From assembly GCF_011386835.1 (NCBI RefSeq), contig NC_088792.1:40042882-40106881 (forward strand): DNA of 64,000 bases, given 5' to 3'. The DNA is from Chrysemys picta bellii. Lineage: Eukaryota; Chordata; Testudines; Emydidae. This document shows, one piece after another, positions 1 to 9,793 of the stretch. The notes beneath the pieces were generated by a model. It made no database searches and was not told the origin of the DNA. It saw only the letters and a list, made by a program, of their open reading frames with translations. Each line of letters begins with the position of its first letter. Position 1 is the stretch's first letter. A program made the position numbers and the translations under genes.

Positions 1-2539
1 CACTTTTACCAGTATAGCTTGTTTTGCTTGTGGGGGGCGGGTTTATTATATTGGTACTAGAAGTGCAATGCTAATGTAGTATACTAGTATTTTTATACCG
101 GTAAAGCACTCCTAGTGTACATACAGCCCTAGTGTGGACACAGTTATTATGACACAAAGGTGCCTTCCACAGGTATAGCTTATTATTCTTCCCGTATTAC
201 CTGATACAGGAATGGGGCCTCTAGACTTAATACAAAACAATTAGTCAAAAGAAACATTCCAACAGAGAGGTTTACTCTTCCTTTGTTATAGATTTCATCG
301 GTTTCAAACTGCTGTGAGTCTATTACATCCCCTTCTTCACCTCACAAATTATTGGTCTTTGGTGGCATGAAGGAAGCTCTAAATACAACTGTATGATTCC
401 TCTAAACTATTTCCCTGGATGAAAGAGTCCACCATAAGAAAGAGAAAGACTAAAACAAATTCAGACAAAGTTAAAGAGAAAGAGAAGTAGTTAATTGACC
501 CCCATTAAATTAAGTACTCATTAAATAATCAATATTGTTGAAGAGGGCAGCTTCTCCCTCCTGTCACCACTTCCCTCTCCCTCTTTCCTAGCATACAGAG
601 AGATCAGATTTGCATTTTAGGATCTAGCGATGGTAAACAGAATTACTGAATTAACTAATCTCAGCCTGAACAGGGAAAATCAATATTTTCTTATTGTGCT
701 GAATAGAGTTGTACTTTCCCCTAGATATTGTATTTCTAGCTGTCCATTATCTGGTCCACAGTGTACAACTGGTTTACATGAATGCTTGCATTCCACACAA
801 AGAGATTTCATTTGCATTTCCCCAGTGGTACAATGAACTTTTCTGATACTGTTGATCCCCCAGACATACAAGAGTACAGTTTACGATGGATGCCATTTGC
901 ATATACAGGCAGAAGAAAGCATGTCAGTAATATTCTCAAAATAATTTTACATTTTGTCTCCCATCTCACAATTCAGTTTTACAGAGAGTGACTACTGTTT
1001 TAACCTGTCTTTTCTTGTGAGTTATCAGAGCACAACACAGAAAAGCAGAAAATTAACATGTTTTAGATCAAATGGATTTTGTATTATTAGTTGTAGTAAT
1101 AATGGCAAAAAAAGTTATGCTAATTTCTGTCTTTTCAATCAAAACATTACTACCATGAAGTTAAACTTAAACCATGGCTGTCATTCTATGTGTTTGCCTA
1201 AAAGCCTTTTCTGGAGAATGCAAATACTAACTTTACCTTATTTAAACTCATTGTACATATATTGAGAAAGACTTTTTTCCAGTCAATTACTGGATTATAA
1301 AACGTTTGCCCAGATCAGACACTAACATTTAACAAAGCTCACTACAGTACGTTCACATCAGACTCATAACTTGAAAGGCAGCCTGCTAGGTTTGGGTTTT
1401 TTTTTCCTTAAAGTGTCTCACAAAAGTACACATAAAAACAAGTGCCTCCCCAGGAACGGGGTAAAACCTCTTCCTGAGGGTTCTTCACTCATCGTTACAG
1501 CACTTATGGGGAGGTGGGGAAATCAACACTTCATTTTATTAGGCTGGCAGATGTGAGATGATATAAAACATCTAACATTATTAATTCTTAGTTTCATAGA
1601 GGCAATAAAACAAGGTGGGAAAGAATGAGATTGACAATCTTGCAGACAGAATATTAGGACCAGTTTCCATGAGGGGACACTGAAGAAAAGCAAACCAAAA
1701 GCAGCTATTTAGACAACTTCAATGTGCATATATTTGGAAGCCCCCTTGCATTAGTGTGCAAGGAGAAGACCAAAAAGAATCTGTGATATTCCAAACTGTG
1801 CCAGTTTGGCTAGTTTCTGATCTTCCTAGCAGGTAATGGTAAAAGCATCCCTGGTGGAGAAGTTCTGTTCAGTTTTAGTTTGAGGGAAAGCCAAAGGCTA
1901 AAAGAGATGCAAGTATACTGCTTAACTGGTGGATTAGCTAACCATAGTGTTAGAACACCGACTTCTTTGTAACATGCAGAGGCTAAGCGTGTTAATTCCA
2001 CTGCCACTGGTCTGGCCAAGATACTTTTGTTCTCAATATGCCTGTCAGGCTCAGTAATATTGGAGTTTGGAGGGTAATTGGTTTCATGGGCAGCCTTGTC
2101 AGACTGCAACTGTGAGCCCTCCAACTCCCTGACTCAATGTCATACCCACACTGACAGCACGAGCCAAGAAATACAGAAGAGAAAAGAAAAGTGAGTTAAA
2201 ATGACAATTTAAATGGAAAAGAAACACAATCCAGGATTTAAATCCAAACAACTCTGCACTGTGCCTTTTCTTAATAATAATAGTTCCCAGATTGTCCTTA
2301 CTACAGCATAAATTAGGGATCAAGGGTGGTATAACTTGGTGTAACAAAAAAATCCATATTATCCAAACCACAGGTGTCCCACACTACCCCTGACATGGGA
2401 GAACATCTATGATCATCTTGTTAGCAAATTAGTGCCTAAATATGGACAAACTCCTGAGGTCCTAACTCACTGTTTACTCAGTCCTTACTGAGTCAATAAG
2501 AGTTTGCCAAAGAAAGAACTAAATAAATCCAGTGCTAAT
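1..2539. other. Non-coding stretch, no gene seen
   Basis: AT-rich sequence with only short, unconvincing ORFs. The first ~215 bases carry phrases such as 'accagtatagctt' and 'ataccggtaaagcac' that resemble the end of a short reptile MITE, but no second terminus lies in the window. The rest shows no protein similarity, tRNA fold or clear repeat structure. Confidence 0.5.
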
Positions 2540-2565
2540 ACTACTATTTAGAACGTACACAACCG

Positions 2566-3280
2566 CGGACCCTCCTGCCTGGCCCCTGAGCTCCTGCCCG
2601 GGGAGGCAAGCGCCTGGCCCCTCCTCTGCTGTTACCCCTCCCCTGCAGCCTCAGTGCACTGAGCCGCCGGTGCACTGCTCTGGGCGGCTGGGCAGCGCAG
2701 CTGCAGAGCCCGTCCTGAACCGGTGCTCTGTGTTGTGCTGTGGCGTAGCTGGCTCCAGCCGGGTGGCGCAGCTGTAGCGCTGCCAGCCACCGGTGCTCGA
2801 GGCAGAAAGCAGGTGAGGTTGGAAAGAGGGCAGGGGAGTTCAGGGTGGTGGTCAGGGGGCAGGGGTGTGGATAGCGGTCGGGGCAGTCAGAGGGCAGGGA
2901 ACAGGGGGGTTGAATGAGTGCAGGGATTCCAGGGGGCAGTAAGGAAGGAGAGGGGGGGTTGGATGGGGCAGCGGGGGGCAGTCGGGGCAGGGGTTCTGGG
3001 AACAGTCAGGGAGAAGTGGTGGTTAGATGGGGCATGGGTCCCGGGGGGGGGGGGGGAGTCAGGAATGAGAGGAGGGGTTGGATGGGGCGGTGGGGGGCAA
3101 TCAGGGGCTGGGGTTTGGGGGGGGCAGTAGTAGATGGGGCAGGGGTCCCGGGGGGTCCTCAGAGGGCGAGAAGTGGGGTGGGGTGGGGACCGGGCCACGC
3201 CTAGCTGTTTGGGGACCCTCCATACAATTTTTGAAACCCGATGCGGCCCTCAGGCCCACTCAAAATGTGGGTTTGCAAAG
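2566..3280 (+). mobile_element. GC-rich non-autonomous hAT-like copy
   Basis: This segment matches, in opposite orientation, the better-preserved element at 48031-48694. Shared parts are the 'gaccctcctgcc' start, the 'cccctcccctgcagcctca' stretch, the G-rich centre built on 'ggggcaggggt'-type units, and the 'accctccatacaattt...gatgcggccctcaggc' end. The termini are degraded and no TSD was found. The many ORFs read through its G/C-rich core are compositional artefacts. Confidence 0.6.
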
Positions 3281-4003
3281 GAGGCTGTTCAACGTCCAAA
3301 CAAATTGTGTTTATTGTTTCTTCCTTATCCACTGTTTTGTTAAAATTTTCTAACAATCCTATTAGCTTGGAGAGACATGATTTTCCATTACAAAACCCAC
3401 AACAACACTGGGGAGTGGGCAGGGGGTGCAGCAGGCCACAGGGCCTGCCTTCACACAACAGCTACTGGTAACACAGAACAGGAGGTGTGGTAATGGGTGG
3501 GACACTGAGAGCAACTCTCTTGGCTCAGCAAGTGTTTGGATTTATGGATACTTTATAAAAATTCTAAGTAGTTTAAGGTTTTCTATCACTACTTATTTTT
3601 TCATAATTTTTGCAGTATCAGGAAGGATTTGTAATATGCAAGTATCAGTGCTGATTCGCTGGTCGCTGAAGAACCCACAATGCATCAAAAAGCACCCAGA
3701 TGAAACTTCAGCAGTAGAGGGTTTAGCAGGCCCAAGATTACTTATTGATTTAGGGGGAAAATGTCAAATGTTGGTAACTATCTTTTAGATCTCCTGGGCT
3801 GGATTTGAAGCTGCAAATTATGGAAAACAGATTCTGCATACCAATACATATGCCCTGAGTAATCCACTCTCCAATTTAAGATACTTAAAAATATTCCTTT
3901 GATTTTTTTTCCTCCTTCACTCCTAAGTCATCCAGCTGTTATTCAGGGCTATTTTACGGATGGGTAGCATTGGCGCCCTCTTGAACAATGTGATTATATA
4001 AAC
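3281..4003. other. Non-coding stretch, nothing recognised
   Basis: Ordinary AT-rich sequence between two hAT-like copies. The ORF at 3426-3788 has no recognisable domain and low complexity, so it is not called. Confidence 0.5.
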
Positions 4004-4374
4004 CAGTGTTTCTCACACTTCATTGCACTGTGACCCCCTTCTGACAACAAAAATTACTACACAGCCCCAGGAAGGAGGACCGAAGACCGAGCCCCGGGCA
4101 GAGGGGCCTGAAGCCTGAACCCTGCCTCCCGGAGGGTGGGGGGAGCAAAGCCGAAGCTCAAGGGCTTCAACCCTGGGGCGGGTGGGAGCTGTAACCTGAG
4201 CCCCACCACCCAAAGCTAAAGCCCTCAGGCTTCGGCTTCAGCCTTGGGCGGTGGGGCTCGGACTTTTGGCTTCAGCCCCAGGTCCCAGCAAGTCTAATGC
4301 CAGCCCTGACGACCCCATTAAAACAGGGGCATGACACACTTTGGGATCCCGACCCACAGTTTGAGAACCACTGC
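4004..4374. mobile_element. Non-autonomous hAT-like element (CAGTG termini)
   Basis: It begins 'cagtgtttctcacactt' and ends 'cagtttgagaaccactg', an imperfect terminal inverted repeat of the 'CAGTGGTTCTCAAACT' type seen in vertebrate Charlie-like hATs. The interior is GC-rich and shares 'ccccaggtcccagcaag...tctaatgccagccctg' with the fragment at 29930-30200. The flanks match only partly as an 8-bp TSD. No coding capacity. Confidence 0.65.
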
Positions 4375-4610
4375 CATAAACTGCTCAGATGATTTGGTGT
4401 CAGCTTTTTGCTGACAACTAGACTGCAAAAAAATTTAGTTTATAAACCACCTTAATCAATCTACTTTAGATATTTATACCTTGCTCATCACAGTGATTTT
4501 GACTACCTCATAACACTGGTCTACAATTTTTGAGAAGTTGTCTGCTTCAGAGATAAAATGTGCTATTTATTATGTATTTTGATGTGCTGAATTCAAATAT
4601 GACAATTAAA
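4375..4610. other. Left flank of the TIR-flanked transposon
   Basis: AT-rich. It may include the outer end of the element at 4611-8334, because the true outer terminus of that element could not be fixed. Confidence 0.3.
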
Positions 4611-4643
4611 ACAACTGATTGGCTACTGTTTCCAAGATATTTA
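4611..4643 (+). repeat. Left terminal/subterminal inverted repeat
   Basis: About 25 of 33 positions mirror 8300-8334. Core 'tgattggct...caagatat'. It marks the 3' side (relative to the gene) of the unclassified transposon. Confidence 0.5.
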
Positions 4644-4807
4644 AGTTTCTACATTTTATGTCTATGTATATTGTGTAGATAGTACAGTTTTAATCATAAA
4701 TTGTAAACCTAGATCTTTTCATGTGTTTATGGTTGCTTTACATGATATTTCACCTGTCCTGTTTATGTAACACTTTAAAAATCAGCAAAAGGGTTATATA
4801 AATAAAA

Positions 4808-4813
4808 TTTATT
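4808..4813 (-). promoter_or_regulatory. Possible polyadenylation signal AATAAA
   Basis: On the minus strand AATAAA lies 43-48 bp past the stop codon at 4856 of the ~560-codon gene. The position is plausible for a short 3' UTR, but the region is AT-rich and the match could be chance. Confidence 0.35.
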
Positions 4814-6288
4814 ATGAAACAAAAGGCAAAAAAGTATTATGTACATAGTTTAGTCCTATTCAGTGTCTACTCGGCGCTTCTTGGCTTGTTTCTTGAATTC
4901 ATTAAATGGAGCATCTCTTGTCACTGTCCAGCAATAGTCTGCACGCATTGATGGGCTCCATTTGCCCTGATAGCGTTTCTCCATTGTTGCAATGTCCCGG
5001 TGAAATCGCTCGCCGTGCTCGTCGCTCACTGCTCCGCAGTTCGGTGGAAAAAAATCTAGATGAGAGTGCAAAAAATGTATCTTTAGTGACATGTTGCAAC
5101 CAAGGCTTTTGTATGCCTTGAGGAGGTTTTCCACCAACAACCTGTAGTTGTGTGCCTTGTTGTTTCCGAGAAAATTTATTGCCACCAACTGGAAGGCTTT
5201 CCATGCCGTCTTTTCCTTGCCATGCAGTGCATGGTCAAATGCATCATCTCGAAGAAGTTCACGAATCTGAGGACCAACACCCTCCTTTATCTTAGCTTCA
5301 CTTAACCTTGGAAATTTTCCACGGAGGTACTTGAAAGCTGCTTGTGTTTTGTCAATGGCTTTGACAAAGTTCTTCATCAGACCCAGCTTGATGTGTAAGG
5401 GTGGTAACAAAATCTTCCTTGATTCAACAAGTGGTGGATGCTGAACACTTTTCCTCCCAGGCTACAATGACTGTCGGAGTGGCCAATCTTTCTTGATGTA
5501 GTGGGAATCTCTTGCACGACTATCCCATTCGCAGAGAAAACAGCAGTACTTTGTGTATTCAGTCTGCAGACCAAGCAAGAGAGCAACAACCTTCAAATCG
5601 CCACAAAGCTGCCACTGATGTTGGTCATAGTTTATGCACCTCAAAAGTTGTTTCATGTTGTCATAGGTTTCCTTCATATGGACTGCATGACCAACTGGAA
5701 TTGATGGCAAAACATTGCCATTATGCAGTAAAACAGCTTTAAGACTCGTCTTCGATGAATCAATGAACAGTCTCCACTCATCTGGATCGTGAACGATGTT
5801 GAGGGCTGCCATCACACCATCGATGTTGTTGCAGGCTACAAGATCACCTTCCATGAAGAAGAATGGGACAAGATCCTTTTGACGGTCACAGAACATGGAA
5901 ACCCTAACATCACCTGCCAGGAGATTCCACTGCTGTAGTCTGGAGCCCAACAGCTCTGCCTTACTCTTGGGTAGTTCCAAATCCCTGACAAGGTCATTCA
6001 GTTCACCTTGTGTTATGAGGTGTGGTTCAGAGGAGGAGGATGGGAGAAAATGTGGGTCCTGTGACATTGATGGTTCAGGACCAGAAGTTTCATCCTCTTC
6101 CTCGTCTGACTCAAGCGAGAATGATTCTGGTGCATCAGGAACCGGCAGTCCTTCTCCATGGGGTACTGGGAGTATAGCTGATGGAATGTTTGGATAATGC
6201 ACAGTCCACTTTTTCTTCTTTGACACACCTTTCCCAACTGGAGGCACCATGCAGAAGTAACAATGGCTGGTATGATCTGTTGGCTCTC

Positions 6289-6299
6289 TCCAAATCACT
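6289..6299. repeat. Left TSD of PLE copy 1
   Basis: 'tccaaatcact' here is repeated exactly at 7659-7669, directly bracketing the PLE. Removing the PLE and one copy restores the reading frame of the surrounding gene. Confidence 0.9.
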
Positions 6300-6312
6300 A
6301 ACAAATTTATTA

Positions 6313-6350
6313 GAGCATAAGCTTTCGTGGACTACAGCCCACTTCTTCGG
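6313..6350 (-). ncRNA. Hammerhead-ribozyme-like motif, left arm of PLE 1
   Basis: Mirror image of the motif at 7531-7568. The core has CCGAAGA in place of CUGANGA, a 6-bp stem II with a 4-nt loop, GAAA, a 2-bp stem III (GC/GC) and a UC cleavage position. The U-to-C change in the core probably reduces or abolishes activity. Confidence 0.45.
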
Positions 6351-6545
6351 ATGCATATAGAATGGAACATATATTGAGGAGATATATATACACACATACA
6401 GAGAGCATAAACAGGTGGGAGTTGTCTTACCAACTCTGAGAGGCCAATTAATTAAGAGAAAAAAAAAACTTTTGAAGTGATAATCAAGCTAGCCGAGTAC
6501 AGACAGTTTGATAATAAGTGTGAGAGTACTTACAAGGGGAGATAG

Positions 6546-6857
6546 TCAATGTCTGTAATGGCTCAGCCATTCCCAGTCCTTATTCAAACCGGAGTTGATT
6601 GTGTCTAGTTTGCATATCAATTCTAGCTCACCAGTCTCTCTTTGGAGTCTGTTTTTGAAGTTTTTCTGTTGTAATATAGCCACCCGCAGGTCTGTCACTG
6701 AATGACCAGACAGGTTAAAGTGTTCTCCCACTGGTTTTTGAGTATTTTGATTCCTGATGTCAGATTTGTGTCCATTAATTCTTTTGCGTAGAGACTGTCC
6801 GGTTTGGCCAATGTACATGGCAGAGGGGCATTGCTGGCACATGATGGCATATATCAC
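6546..6857 (-). CDS. PLE GIY-YIG endonuclease fragment (left arm)
   Basis: C-terminal 103 residues of a Penelope-like retroelement protein. They contain the GIY-YIG signature as 'IYAIMC...MYIGQTGQSLRKRINGHK', the following 'GEHFNLSGHS' with the likely catalytic Glu, and a C-terminus ending in HYRH. In PLEs this nuclease nicks the target DNA that primes reverse transcription. The stop lies at 6546-6548. The open frame continues upstream to the palindrome centre, so there is no native start and the piece is a fragment. Its translation is identical to that of 7024-7335 on the other strand, which shows the two arms are very young or homogenised. Confidence 0.8.
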   Translation of the reverse strand: MIYAIMCQQCPSAMYIGQTGQSLRKRINGHKSDIRNQNTQKPVGEHFNLSGHSVTDLRVAILQQKNFKNRLQRETGELELICKLDTINSGLNKDWEWLSHYRH

Positions 6858-6937
6858 ATTGGTAGATGTGCAGGTGAACGAGCCCCTGATGGTATGGCTG
6901 ATGTGATTAGGTCCTATGATGATGTCACTTGAATAGA

Positions 6938-6943
6938 CACATA
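6938..6943. repeat. 6-nt spacer at centre of PLE 1 palindrome
   Basis: 'cacata' separates 'gaataga' from 'tctattc'. The arms on either side extend for ~638 bp. Confidence 0.8.
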
Positions 6944-7023
6944 TCTATTCAAGTGACATCATCATAGGACCTAATCACATCAGCCATACCATCAGGGGCT
7001 CGTTCACCTGCACATCTACCAAT

Positions 7024-7335
7024 GTGATATATGCCATCATGTGCCAGCAATGCCCCTCTGCCATGTACATTGGCCAAACCGGACAGTCTCTACGCAAAAG
7101 AATTAATGGACACAAATCTGACATCAGGAATCAAAATACTCAAAAACCAGTGGGAGAACACTTTAACCTGTCTGGTCATTCAGTGACAGACCTGCGGGTG
7201 GCTATATTACAACAGAAAAACTTCAAAAACAGACTCCAAAGAGAGACTGGTGAGCTAGAATTGATATGCAAACTAGACACAATCAACTCCGGTTTGAATA
7301 AGGACTGGGAATGGCTGAGCCATTACAGACATTGA
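7024..7335 (+). CDS. PLE GIY-YIG endonuclease fragment (right arm)
   Basis: Same 103-residue GIY-YIG nuclease terminus as 6546-6857, on the plus strand. Key residues are the YIG of 'MYIGQTG', Arg and His of 'RKRINGH', and Glu of 'GEHF'. The frame is open upstream to about 6946 (reading '...RGSFTCTSTNV'), so the listed start is only the first GTG in the track and not a native initiation site. The stop TGA is at 7333-7335, followed by ~320 bp of 3' non-coding sequence that includes the ribozyme-like motif. The reverse transcriptase part is absent. Confidence 0.8.
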   Translation: MIYAIMCQQCPSAMYIGQTGQSLRKRINGHKSDIRNQNTQKPVGEHFNLSGHSVTDLRVAILQQKNFKNRLQRETGELELICKLDTINSGLNKDWEWLSHYRH

Positions 7336-7530
7336 CTATCTCCCCTTGTAAGTACTCTCACACTTATTATCAAACTGTCTGTACTCGGCTAGCTTGATTA
7401 TCACTTCAAAAGTTTTTTTTTTCTCTTAATTAATTGGCCTCTCAGAGTTGGTAAGACAACTCCCACCTGTTTATGCTCTCTGTATGTGTGTATATATATC
7501 TCCTCAATATATGTTCCATTCTATATGCAT

Positions 7531-7568
7531 CCGAAGAAGTGGGCTGTAGTCCACGAAAGCTTATGCTC
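7531..7568 (+). ncRNA. Hammerhead-ribozyme-like motif in PLE 1
   Basis: Reads CCGAAGA, then stem II GTGGGC/GTCCAC with loop TGTA, GAAA, stem III GC-TTAT-GC, then TC. This matches the minimal type-I hammerhead layout known from PLEs except for C replacing the invariant U4 (CCGA for CUGA). Stem I is weak. Compare the better cores at 38104 and 63032. Confidence 0.5.
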
Positions 7569-7658
7569 TAATAAATTTGTTAGTCTCTAAGGTGCCACAA
7601 GTACTCCTGTTCTTCTTTTTGCGGATACAGACTAACACGGCTGTTACTCTGAAACCTG

Positions 7659-7669
7659 TCCAAATCACT
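7659..7669. repeat. Right TSD of PLE copy 1
   Basis: Exact 11-bp copy of 6289-6299. Confidence 0.9.
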
Positions 7670-8299
7670 GGCACTGCAAAAGGCATAGATTTCCTTTTCC
7701 TGTTCAACCACTGGCAAAGATTTGTTGCACAAGAGTTGCAGCATATGTGTGGGGCCCACCTCTTGTCCTGATCTCCAATTTTGCAGCCAAAATAAAGGTG
7801 ATAGGCTTTCTTAACCATAGTGGTTATACTGCGCTTTTGTGATGCAAAAGTCACTTCACCACAAACATAGCAGAAGTTATCTGCACTGTTCACACAAGTA
7901 CGAGGCATCTCTGCTCACTTTGGCTAAACAGAAATGTGTCCCTTTGCAAAATCAAACCCTGACAAATAAGAGAGCACGACACTGTATGATTTCTAGAGCT
8001 GATATAGGGCAATTTGTTCAGCAGAGTGATGGAAGCTTCGTTATGATTGCATCATCCATGACTTCTAGGAATAACATGATGCAATTCATATCATGTATGA
8101 CGCAATACCAGCTTCAGATTGCATCATTCATTGTTTTGCCTAAAAAGCAAGTACTGTCCAAACCCAGTCATAGATTTATTCATAGATCCAGTCAAAGATG
8201 TATTTTAGTCATTTCTGGTTTAAATTGAGATCCCTTCCCTTTATAACTCACTTATCCTCCACCATTCCCAAGTCAAGGGTCGTATATACTGACCCAATA

Positions 8300-8334
8300 G
8301 CATATCTTGAAAACTAGAGCCAATCAACAATTTT
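8300..8334 (-). repeat. Right terminal/subterminal inverted repeat
   Basis: Inverted partner of 4611-4643. 'atatcttgaaaactagagcc' followed by 'aatcaacaatttt' on the plus strand. Confidence 0.5.
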
Positions 8335-8668
8335 AAGCATCATTTTCATTCTCAGTGACCCAGAATTAGTAAAGTTTGACTACATTTATTTCAGAAGCAT
8401 TTTGGATGTAGAGCAGTGTAATAGTTACAATCATCCAGAGGGGCCTACACACTAGAGTTCCTCCTTCCCTCTCTCTTCCATCTTAATCATAGATCTGATT
8501 AGCGTTATGGGGCATCTATGTCACAAAGAGGTTTGCACTGTATTTTATCTTGAAGGCTTACATCCTAGGAAAATTTAAAATTGTCAGGTACTGAACTGGC
8601 CCAGCTGAGACTGTTCAGTAAGACAACACCTTTACAAACTACCTGTCGTCTGATCCTGCAGAATGTGA
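8335..8668. other. Non-coding, nothing recognised
   Basis: AT-rich sequence with no repeat or protein signal. It could contain the outer end of the transposon at 4611-8334. Confidence 0.4.
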
Positions 8669-8960
8669 GGCCATGGCTACACAAGAAAATTGCACTGGTT
8701 TAAATAAAGCTGCAATTTTAAACTGATTTAATTAGTTAGTTAGTGCAAACCCTTTGTGGGCTCCCTCAGATTGTAGTTTAAGGGTGGTTTATTTCAGTTT
8801 AGTTTAAGTCAGTTCGGGATCATGTTAAGTTTAAACTGAAACAGGCCACTTTTGAATTGAAATAAGAGTGTCCACACAAGGGCTGGCATCAGTTTAACTA
8901 AACTGGTTTAAAACTGCACCTTCAGTTAAACCAGTGCAATTTTCTAGTGCAGACATGGCC
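8669..8960. mobile_element. MITE with ~35-bp inverted termini
   Basis: Starts 'ggccatggctacacaagaaa' and continues 'attgcactggttt'. It ends 'aaaccagtgcaattttctag' plus 'tgcagacatggcc'. These termini are inverted with few mismatches. The interior is AT-rich with repeated 'gtttaaact'-like words and has no ORF. The superfamily is not clear from the sequence. Confidence 0.7.
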
Positions 8961-9229
8961 TATATTGCATGAAAAAATAAAGCCCATACTGAAGCAAAAA
9001 ACCTGTAAAAGTGTTCTAAGTTGGTAGAGTAATGAGAAATGAGTAACGAGCTTATAAACTGATATAATAATGTCTGCCTGAGTCTGCAAACAACCAGAAA
9101 CAATTCTAAGAGAGGTGTACGGGATGTTAGCAACGAAGCCCAATGATAACAATTTGATTGTAATATTGTTAATTAATTATTCATGAAAGTACAAAATGAG
9201 TTGGACAGTCATGTGATCATTGTCATTTT

Positions 9230-9440
9230 GGCATTAGTGGTGGCGCTTTGGAAGGGTGGTGTGCCCTGGACTGGGACTCAGACTGGGGGGGGAGGTCTAT
9301 TCCCAGCTCTGCCACTGGCCTACTGGCTGACCTTGGAAAGGTAACTTGACCTCTCTGTGCCTCAGTTTGCCCATCTGTAAAATGGGGATAATGATCCTGA
9401 CCTCTTTTATGAAGCACTTTGAGAGACAATCATGAAAGCA
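9230..9440 (+). mobile_element. MIR-like SINE
   Basis: Contains the characteristic run 'tctgccactgg', 'ctgaccttggaaaggtaac', 'ctctgtgcctcagtttgccc', 'atctgtaaaatggggataat' and 'gaagcactttgagag' in the order of the amniote MIR core and tail. The tRNA-related head is mostly eroded. Confidence 0.8.
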
Positions 9441-9474
9441 CAAGATGAGAGCTACGTTATTTTTACTGAACCAC

Positions 9475-9793
9475 AGGGGTGAAAGTAAGGCGGTACGGGC
9501 CTGTATGGTGTACCAGTAAAAAGTGACCGCCTGTACCAGCCCGTACCGCTGACTTTAAAGAAGGGCCATCGACAGGGGGGCACGAAAAGGGGCAGAGACA
9601 GCGCTTTAATGTCCCTACCCCTTTCCCCTTCCCCCTCCGGGCCACCAATGGGGGCGGAACAAAAGGAGCAGCTATCCCAAGGCCAATGATTTAAAATCGC
9701 CACTGGATCCCCAGGCAGCACGGGCAGGCTGGCTGGGGGGAGCTGATCCCCCTCTCCCCCCGTACCAGTAAGAGAAATTTTACTTTAACCCTG
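9475..9793. mobile_element. hAT MITE (CAGGGGTGAAAGTAA family)
   Basis: Termini 'caggggtgaaagtaa' and 'ttactttaaccctg' are inverted. The interior has inverted 'gtaccag/ctggtac' words. The family match at 50285-50755 carries a perfect 8-bp TSD. Here the flanking octamers agree at only 5 of 8 positions, suggesting an older copy. Confidence 0.75.

Larger units (their letters stand above)
6300..7658 (+). mobile_element. Palindromic Penelope-like element insertion (copy 1)
   Basis: A 1.36-kb insertion made of two inverted copies of a PLE 3' region. The left arm 6300-6937 (minus) mirrors the right arm 6944-7581 (plus) around a 6-nt spacer (6938-6943), essentially without differences where compared. 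The right copy then continues unpaired to the element end (7582-7658, '...ctgttactctgaaacctg'). Each arm encodes the GIY-YIG endonuclease end of the PLE protein plus the 3' non-coding region. No reverse transcriptase part is present, so the copy is 5'-truncated and not autonomous. Confidence 0.85.
4856..7908 (-). pseudogene. Broken transposon gene, zinc-finger/DDE-like protein
   Basis: The product lies on the minus strand in three pieces: 7908 down to ~7670 (start MPRTCVNS), 6299-5465, and 5461-4856 (ending KRRVDTE). Pieces one and two rejoin in frame exactly at an 11-bp TSD flanking the PLE, so the gene was intact before that insertion. Pieces two and three are separated only by one in-frame TAG at 5462-5464. 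Visible features are N-terminal CxxC pairs (FCYVC, CCNSC, HCYFC), an acidic/serine linker, 'LFIDSSK', 'CGDLKV' followed by a CCFLC finger, 'PPLHIKLGLMKNFVKA', 'LHSHLDFF' and 'SDEHGERFH'. The order D, D, finger, E fits an RNase-H-fold DDE transposase, but that is inference. I recall similar uncharacterised multicopy proteins in invertebrates. No introns are visible. Confidence 0.7.
4611..8334 (-). mobile_element. Unclassified DNA transposon with ~560-codon gene
   Basis: A single minus-strand coding region is bracketed by inverted sequences. The left end reads 'gattggctactgtttccaag' followed by 'atat'. The reverse complement of the right end reads 'gattggctctagttttcaag' followed by 'atat'. The left copy lies ~215 bp downstream of the stop codon and the right copy ~390 bp upstream of the ATG, the spacing expected of an autonomous DNA transposon. 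Without the later PLE insertion the unit is ~2.35 kb. The outermost bases and a TSD were not established, so the real element may extend further. Superfamily assignment is open. Confidence 0.55.

Noticed and set aside
1371..1556. Possible exon at an ORF with KTNKCLPRNG-like reading
   Set aside because: The reading has no domain and is not flanked by convincing splice signals.
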